Source of the DNA: JASFRS01 sp050114795
GTDB lineage: Bacteria > Pseudomonadota > Alphaproteobacteria > Sphingomonadales > CAKZYD01
Direction: 5' to 3'
Assembly: GCA_050114795.1 (NCBI GenBank)
Contig: JASFRS010000036.1
Location: forward strand, 1-17,608
Length of the DNA: 17,608 nt
Shown in pieces: positions 13,495 through 17,608 of the stretch. Every line of letters begins with the position of its first letter. The first letter of the stretch is position 1. The position numbers were made by a program, and so were the translations under genes. The notes below the pieces were generated by a model, which saw nothing but the letters and a program-made list of their open reading frames with translations, did not search any database and was not told where the DNA came from.

Positions 13495-13579
13495 TAACCC
13501 ATGTTAAGCGGGGCTTGACCTCTCTCGCCTCTGCAGCCATTGTGCGGCCCATAATCGCCCAATGAAAGAGGTTTTCCCC

Positions 13580-14560
13580 ATGGCTGAACTTTTCTCCGCC
13601 ACCCCCCGTTTTGACTGGACGCTGGAAGAGGCACAGGCGCTGCATCAAAAGCCCTTCATGGACCTGCTGTGGGAAGCCCAGAATATTCACCGCCAAAATC
13701 ATGAGCCGGGTGCTGTGCAGTTGTCCCAGCTTGTGTCCATTAAAACGGGCGGCTGCCCTGAAGATTGTGGTTATTGTTCGCAAAGCGCTAAATTCGCCAA
13801 GACGACGGGATTAAAAGCTACAAAATTGATGGAAGTCGAAGCCGTTATCTCTGAAGCTAAAAAGGCGAAAGAAGGCGGGGCAACGCGTTATTGCATGGGC
13901 GCGGCCTGGACCAGTCCCAAGGATCGGGATATGGAAACGGTGGAGGCCATGATTGCCGGGGTGAAGGCGCTGGGTCTTGAAACCTGCGCAACATTGGGCA
14001 TGGTGGACGAGGACCAGGCTAGTCGATTAAAAGATGCTGGCCTTGATTATTATAATCACAACATCGACACCTCAGAGCGCTTCTATTCTGAAATTATCAC
14101 CACGCGCAAATTCCAAGACCGCCTGGACACTTTGGCTGCCGTTCGCAAGGCAGGTATGGCCGTTTGCTGTGGCGGTATTCTGGGAATGGGTGAAGAAACG
14201 CAGGATCGTTTGGCCATGTTGGTGACATTAGCGCATCTGGAGCCGCATCCCGAATCTGTGCCTATCAACCAATTAATTCCGATTCCAGGCACGGCTCTCG
14301 AAGGTCAAGAAGGCGTTGATAGTATTGAGTTCATCAAAACCATTGCTATTGCGCGTATCATGATGCCGAAATCTATGGTGCGCTTATCCGCAGGCCGCAC
14401 AGAAATGAGCGATGAAATGCAGGCGCTATGCTTTATGGCCGGTGCGAATTCAATTTTTGTTTCCGGCAAATTGCTGACGGCTGACAATCCAGATGCCTCC
14501 CAGGATTCGGCTTTATTCGCCAAATTGGGATTGAAGGCAATGGACCTGCCAGCCGCCTGA
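13580..14560 (+). CDS. bioB: Biotin synthase (radical SAM)
   Basis: BioB inserts sulfur into dethiobiotin to make biotin, using a radical-SAM [4Fe-4S] cluster and an auxiliary [2Fe-2S] cluster as sulfur donor. The 326-residue protein shows C59-x3-C63-x2-C66 in GGCPEDCGYCSQ for the SAM cluster. C105 (RYCMGAAW), C136 (ETCATLG), C197 (CCGGILGMGE) and R273 (VRLSAGR) match the ligands of the second cluster. Further family motifs are YYNHNIDTSERFY and NQLIPIPGT. I chose ATG 13580, which has GAGG eight bases upstream; ATG 13562 would add six residues and has no ribosome site. The gene is not accompanied by bioF, bioD or bioA here, unlike many biotin operons. It ends 3 bases from the convergent Sel1-repeat gene. 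Confidence 0.96.
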   Translation: MAELFSATPRFDWTLEEAQALHQKPFMDLLWEAQNIHRQNHEPGAVQLSQLVSIKTGGCPEDCGYCSQSAKFAKTTGLKATKLMEVEAVISEAKKAKEGGATRYCMGAAWTSPKDRDMETVEAMIAGVKALGLETCATLGMVDEDQASRLKDAGLDYYNHNIDTSERFYSEIITTRKFQDRLDTLAAVRKAGMAVCCGGILGMGEETQDRLAMLVTLAHLEPHPESVPINQLIPIPGTALEGQEGVDSIEFIKTIAIARIMMPKSMVRLSAGRTEMSDEMQALCFMAGANSIFVSGKLLTADNPDASQDSALFAKLGLKAMDLPAA

Positions 14561-14563
14561 TCT

Positions 14564-15298
14564 TTAATCGTCGACCCGGCAATCAATGCTGTGAATGTTG
14601 AAGCCGCGCTTCCAGTCATTGATGCGCTGTTCAGCTTCTACGGCCTCGGGGTCTGTAATGATGCGTTCTAACTCGCGCAGATAAATGACGCCGCCAAAAT
14701 CTTCGACCAACCAGTTACCGTCAGTCTTTTCCAGGGCGAGATAGCCCCATTTATAGGCTTCCACCGGGTCATAATAAACACCAAGTCCCCAACGATAGAG
14801 CTTGGAGAGCATCATCTGCCCGGCTGGATTGTCACGATTGGCAGAAAATTCAAAGCTTTGTGCGGCAAGGCAATAATGCTCCCGACGGCAATAGGAGCGT
14901 CCTAAACGCACTTTGGCATCGGAAAGCCCCATATCCGCTGCTTCACGGAATAATTTATCGGCCCGGCGCTGATCCTTGATTACGCCTTTCCCATATTCAT
15001 GCATTATTCCCAGAAAATAGAGATCATTCGGATTGCTCCGATCAATCCCACTGATCGCCCAACTGCGATATTGATCCGTGGTCTGAAGGCCGGGATTGCT
15101 TGGCTCTTTATTGAAGTCAAAATTTGTTTCAAGAGCACAAAGATCGGCAGGCGGTGGCCAGCCCGGCGGAACAACTTCCGGTGCGACCGGCAATCCGTTT
15201 TCGTCAAATTCAATATCTTGAGCAATTGCCACTTGCGCACTCATCACGGCGCCTAGGACAAGCGCTGAAAGTCCCGTTTTGAAAATTGAGCGTGTCAT
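14564..15298 (-). CDS. Secreted Sel1-repeat protein coupled to oligopeptidase B
   Basis: The 244-residue protein has a signal peptide (hydrophobic 8-22, AQVAIA cut before QD at about 26/27), so it is periplasmic. A Pro-rich linker (about 38-50, PEVVPPGWPPP) leads to two recognisable Sel1-like repeats: DLYFLGIMHEYGKGVIKD with RADKLFREAADMGLSDAKVRLG (about 92-133), and AGQMMLSKLYRWGLGVYYD with EAYKWGYLALE (about 159-190). Sel1 repeats form TPR-like helical hairpins that bind proteins. Cysteines at 54, 137 and 143 and one near the C-terminus could form disulfides. Its start overlaps the upstream peptidase stop as ATGA, so the two are translationally coupled although the peptidase has no signal peptide. 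The specific partner is unknown. Confidence 0.78.
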   Translation of the reverse strand: MTRSIFKTGLSALVLGAVMSAQVAIAQDIEFDENGLPVAPEVVPPGWPPPADLCALETNFDFNKEPSNPGLQTTDQYRSWAISGIDRSNPNDLYFLGIMHEYGKGVIKDQRRADKLFREAADMGLSDAKVRLGRSYCRREHYCLAAQSFEFSANRDNPAGQMMLSKLYRWGLGVYYDPVEAYKWGYLALEKTDGNWLVEDFGGVIYLRELERIITDPEAVEAEQRINDWKRGFNIHSIDCRVDD

Positions 15299-17367
15299 GT
15301 GTCCGTCCTCTCAAAGGCCATAAGAATAAAGCTATATTCTTCAGCCGTTTCTTCAAGAGCCTTGAACCGCCCCGTCTTACCCCCGTGACCGGCGCCCATA
15401 TTGGTCTTTAACACAAGGGGGTGGTCATCGGTTTTAATTTCCCGCAGCCGGGCGACCCATTTTGCCGGTTCCCAATAAGTCACGCGCGGGTCATGTAGAC
15501 CTGCTGTTACCATGAGTGCAGGATAATCCTGCGCAACTACATTATCATAGGGAGAATATGACTTTATGAAGGCAAAGCTGGCCGCATCTTCTATCGGATT
15601 ACCCCATTCCGGCCATTCAATGGGTGTAAGAGGCAGGCTGTCATCTAACATGGTATTCAACACATCAACAAAGGGCACATGGGCCACAACTGCGCGCCAA
15701 AGATCGGGTGCCAAATTGGCCGCCACGCCCATCAAAGTCCCACCGGCACTACCGCCAGAAATTGAGATTTGACCTTTAGTGGCGTAGTTCTCTGCAATGA
15801 GGTGCCGAGCCACATCAATAAAGTCTGTGAACGTATTCCAGCGTTTAAACAGCTTGCCGTCCTGATACCAGCCATAGCCCATTTCATCACCACCACGAAT
15901 ATGGGCAATGGCAAATATAAAGCCGCGATCCAGCAGGCTTAAGCGACTGGTCGAAAAGCCAGGGTTCATGCCCAGGCCATAAGCGCCGTAGCCATAGAGA
16001 TGCAACGGTGCAGAGCCGTCTTTCGGCGTATCTTTTCGATAGACGATGGAAACCGGAATTTTTGATCCATCGCGCGCATCAGCCAAAACCCGTTCCGTCA
16101 CATATGCCGATTTGTCATAGCCTGAGGGGATATCCTGAACCTTGCGGATGTTAATTTTGCGATCTTTGAGGGCGTAATCCATCACGCTTGCAGGCGTGAC
16201 CATTGATTGATAGCTCAACCGGATCGTATCTACGCGATATTCGGGGTTAGCGCCCATGGAGACGGCATAGCTTTCCTCGTCAAATGCCACATGATGAAAG
16301 TCCGCGCTGTCATAGGATTGGACTCTGATTTGATCAAGGCCATCAATCCGTTCTTCGACAGCCAAAAAATCTGCAAATGCTGTATGCCCGCGGATATACA
16401 GATTATCGGACGGTGCGATCACTTCAGACCAGTTTTCCGGTTCGGGATTTTCCGGGTTAGCCGCCACAATCCGGAAATTACGATGCTCATCATTGGTTCG
16501 GATGAACAACTGCCCATGGCCATGGTCAACATCATATTCATGGCCGCTTTTCCGTTCTGAAATCAGGCGTAATTTAGCATTTGGCGTTTTAATGGGGAGA
16601 AGCCGTGCCTCACTGGTCACATGATCGCCAGCCCCAATGACAAGATATTCCCGCGATTGCGTGCGATTGATGCCGACGAAAAACGAAGTGTCGCTTTCCC
16701 GGTAAATCTCCTGTTTGGAAGCTGAGTCTTTAATCGGGCTATGGTATACGAGATAGGGGCGATGGTTTTCGCTTAACTCAACCCAGAACAGCCCTTGGCT
16801 TTCTCCATCCCAGATAATGTTGGCGCTGGCACCTTCGGCGACCAATTGCCAATCGTCACCATCAATGGGACGCACACGAATTTCAAAACGTTCATCTCCC
16901 TGGCGATCTTCACTTATGGCGAGATATTTCCCATCAGGGCTTAAGGCTATAGCGCCCAATTGGTAAAATTCATGACCCTCAGTGCGTTTGGTTTCATCCA
17001 AAAGCAAAATGTCTTCACCACCATCGACGCTTTTGCGCCACCAGCAACGATATTGTTCGCCGGGTCTGAATTTCCACCAATAATACCAGTCGCCATCTTT
17101 AACCGGGACTGATTCATCATCCTGTTTCAACCGGCCTTTTAATTCCTCAAAAATCTTGTCTTTGAGGCCAGAGACCGGGGCAAGTATCTCTTCAAAATAG
17201 GCGTTTTCCGCTTCGAGATAATCAAGAATTTCCTGGTCTTTGACGTCAGGATAATTCGGATCGCGCAACCAGTGATAAGGGTCTTCAACAAGATGACCGT
17301 GATAGTTCTGGCTATAGGTTTTTTTAGCAGCGTGAGGGGTATTTGTGCTTGAAGCTGGTAACTTCAT
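15295..17367 (-). CDS. ptrB: Oligopeptidase B-like serine peptidase (S9A family)
   Basis: The 690-residue length is close to E. coli oligopeptidase B (686). The N-terminal HGHLVEDPYHWLRDPNYPD (23-41) and the following beta-propeller (about 70-420, with repeated strand motifs such as LSPDGKYLAISEDRQGDE) are typical of the prolyl oligopeptidase family. The C-terminal alpha/beta-hydrolase domain has LYGYGAYG, the nucleophile S540 in ISGGSAGG, D626 in GLHDPRV and H661 in GAGHGGKTG. Such enzymes cut short peptides, oligopeptidase B after Arg or Lys, in the cytoplasm; no signal peptide is visible. AAGGA lies eight bases before ATG 17367. It heads a two-gene operon with the Sel1-repeat protein and is divergent from the aminopeptidase P gene, a small peptide-degradation cluster. 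Confidence 0.9.
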   Translation of the reverse strand: MKLPASSTNTPHAAKKTYSQNYHGHLVEDPYHWLRDPNYPDVKDQEILDYLEAENAYFEEILAPVSGLKDKIFEELKGRLKQDDESVPVKDGDWYYWWKFRPGEQYRCWWRKSVDGGEDILLLDETKRTEGHEFYQLGAIALSPDGKYLAISEDRQGDERFEIRVRPIDGDDWQLVAEGASANIIWDGESQGLFWVELSENHRPYLVYHSPIKDSASKQEIYRESDTSFFVGINRTQSREYLVIGAGDHVTSEARLLPIKTPNAKLRLISERKSGHEYDVDHGHGQLFIRTNDEHRNFRIVAANPENPEPENWSEVIAPSDNLYIRGHTAFADFLAVEERIDGLDQIRVQSYDSADFHHVAFDEESYAVSMGANPEYRVDTIRLSYQSMVTPASVMDYALKDRKINIRKVQDIPSGYDKSAYVTERVLADARDGSKIPVSIVYRKDTPKDGSAPLHLYGYGAYGLGMNPGFSTSRLSLLDRGFIFAIAHIRGGDEMGYGWYQDGKLFKRWNTFTDFIDVARHLIAENYATKGQISISGGSAGGTLMGVAANLAPDLWRAVVAHVPFVDVLNTMLDDSLPLTPIEWPEWGNPIEDAASFAFIKSYSPYDNVVAQDYPALMVTAGLHDPRVTYWEPAKWVARLREIKTDDHPLVLKTNMGAGHGGKTGRFKALEETAEEYSFILMAFERTDT

Positions 17368-17477
17368 GAACAGTCCTTTATTACAAGCGGGAAAGGCCTT
17401 TGAATTGATCCTTGATGGACTTACATAGTTCTAAACAATTCAAATCCAAGTGCCAAGTAGATGGGAAAGGGATTAGC

Positions 17478-17608
17478 GTGACAACACATCCAGATCATGT
17501 GGCCGCATTGCGGGTAGAGCTGAAAAAACGTGGTTTAAATGGGTTCGTTATCCCTTTAACCGATGAGCATATGAGCGAATATGTCTCGGACTATGCGAAA
17601 CGTCTAGC
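17478..17608 (+). CDS. Aminopeptidase P / creatinase family, N-terminal fragment (cut by window end)
   Basis: Only 43 complete codons are present. They read as the start of the N-terminal creatinase-type domain of aminopeptidase P: HVAALRVELKKRGLNGFVIPLTDEHMSEYV. The 'L-R-x-E-L-x-x-R-G-L-x-G-F-x-V/I-P-x-x-D-E-H-x-x-E-Y' pattern is that of Xaa-Pro aminopeptidases, and the D-E-H-x-x-E-Y form suggests the longer three-domain type. These enzymes release N-terminal residues ahead of proline with a dimetal site in the C-terminal pita-bread domain, not visible here. A GTG at 17478 is the start, with GGGAAAGGG upstream; an ATG at 17461 is out of frame and stops at once. Confidence 0.75.
   Translation, partial: MTTHPDHVAALRVELKKRGLNGFVIPLTDEHMSEYVSDYAKRL

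Noticed and set aside
13515..13543. TTGACC-17-CATTGT as a promoter for bioB
   Set aside because: The -10 matches the consensus at only three positions; too weak to list as a feature.
1..17608. CRISPR arrays, tRNA/rRNA genes, insertion sequences, phage or toxin-antitoxin modules
   Set aside because: Reading both strands showed no direct-repeat array, no transposase or integrase motif, no cloverleaf and no recognisable toxin pair.

Overview
The window looks like a chromosomal segment of an alphaproteobacterium of roughly even base composition. The evidence is a TIGR02186/Alph_Pro_TM-type protein next to a TauE/SafE permease, an encapsulin-type ferritin close to the Rhodospirillum rubrum form, a CpaF-type Tad ATPase, and a DECR1-type dienoyl-CoA reductase. 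Genus cannot be fixed from the sequence. I see no insertion sequence, integrase, CRISPR array, rRNA or tRNA; most of it reads as ordinary housekeeping and accessory metabolism.

Layout. 1-324 (+): C-terminal part of a TetR-family regulator. 321-5597 and on to 6367 (all minus): an encapsulin-type ferritin, a secreted M3 peptidase (Dcp), a TIP30-like NAD(P)-binding protein, a small DUF2188-like protein, a 65-residue membrane protein with a striking structured 3' region, and a MerR regulator / diiron ferritin-like protein pair. 6368-6615 is a divergent regulatory region with three inverted repeats. 6616-9166 (+) is a tight operon: TauE/SafE permease, TIGR02186 protein, DECR1-like reductase. 9280-9885 (+) is a NYN-domain protein. 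9882-12407 (minus) holds a CpaF ATPase with a translationally coupled small protein, then a crotonase-family enzyme whose ribosome binding site lies in a 10-bp hairpin. 12583-14560 (+): a LysR regulator with an upstream dyad, then biotin synthase BioB. 14564-17367 (minus): oligopeptidase B translationally coupled to a secreted Sel1-repeat protein. 17478 to the end (+): the start of an aminopeptidase P family gene.

The most unusual spot is 4056-4137 on the minus strand. Directly after the 65-residue membrane protein gene come two adjacent perfect hairpins whose loops read CCTCCTC and CCCCCC, the second followed by a T-tract. This resembles the anti-Shine-Dalgarno-loop ('cuckoo'/CcsR-type) sRNAs known downstream of small-protein genes in Rhodobacter. 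It is my best candidate for an undescribed regulatory RNA. Other points of interest are a natural tail-less encapsulin-type ferritin with no shell gene in view, an orphan CpaF with a small partner, and two fatty-acid-type enzymes that lack expected catalytic residues.
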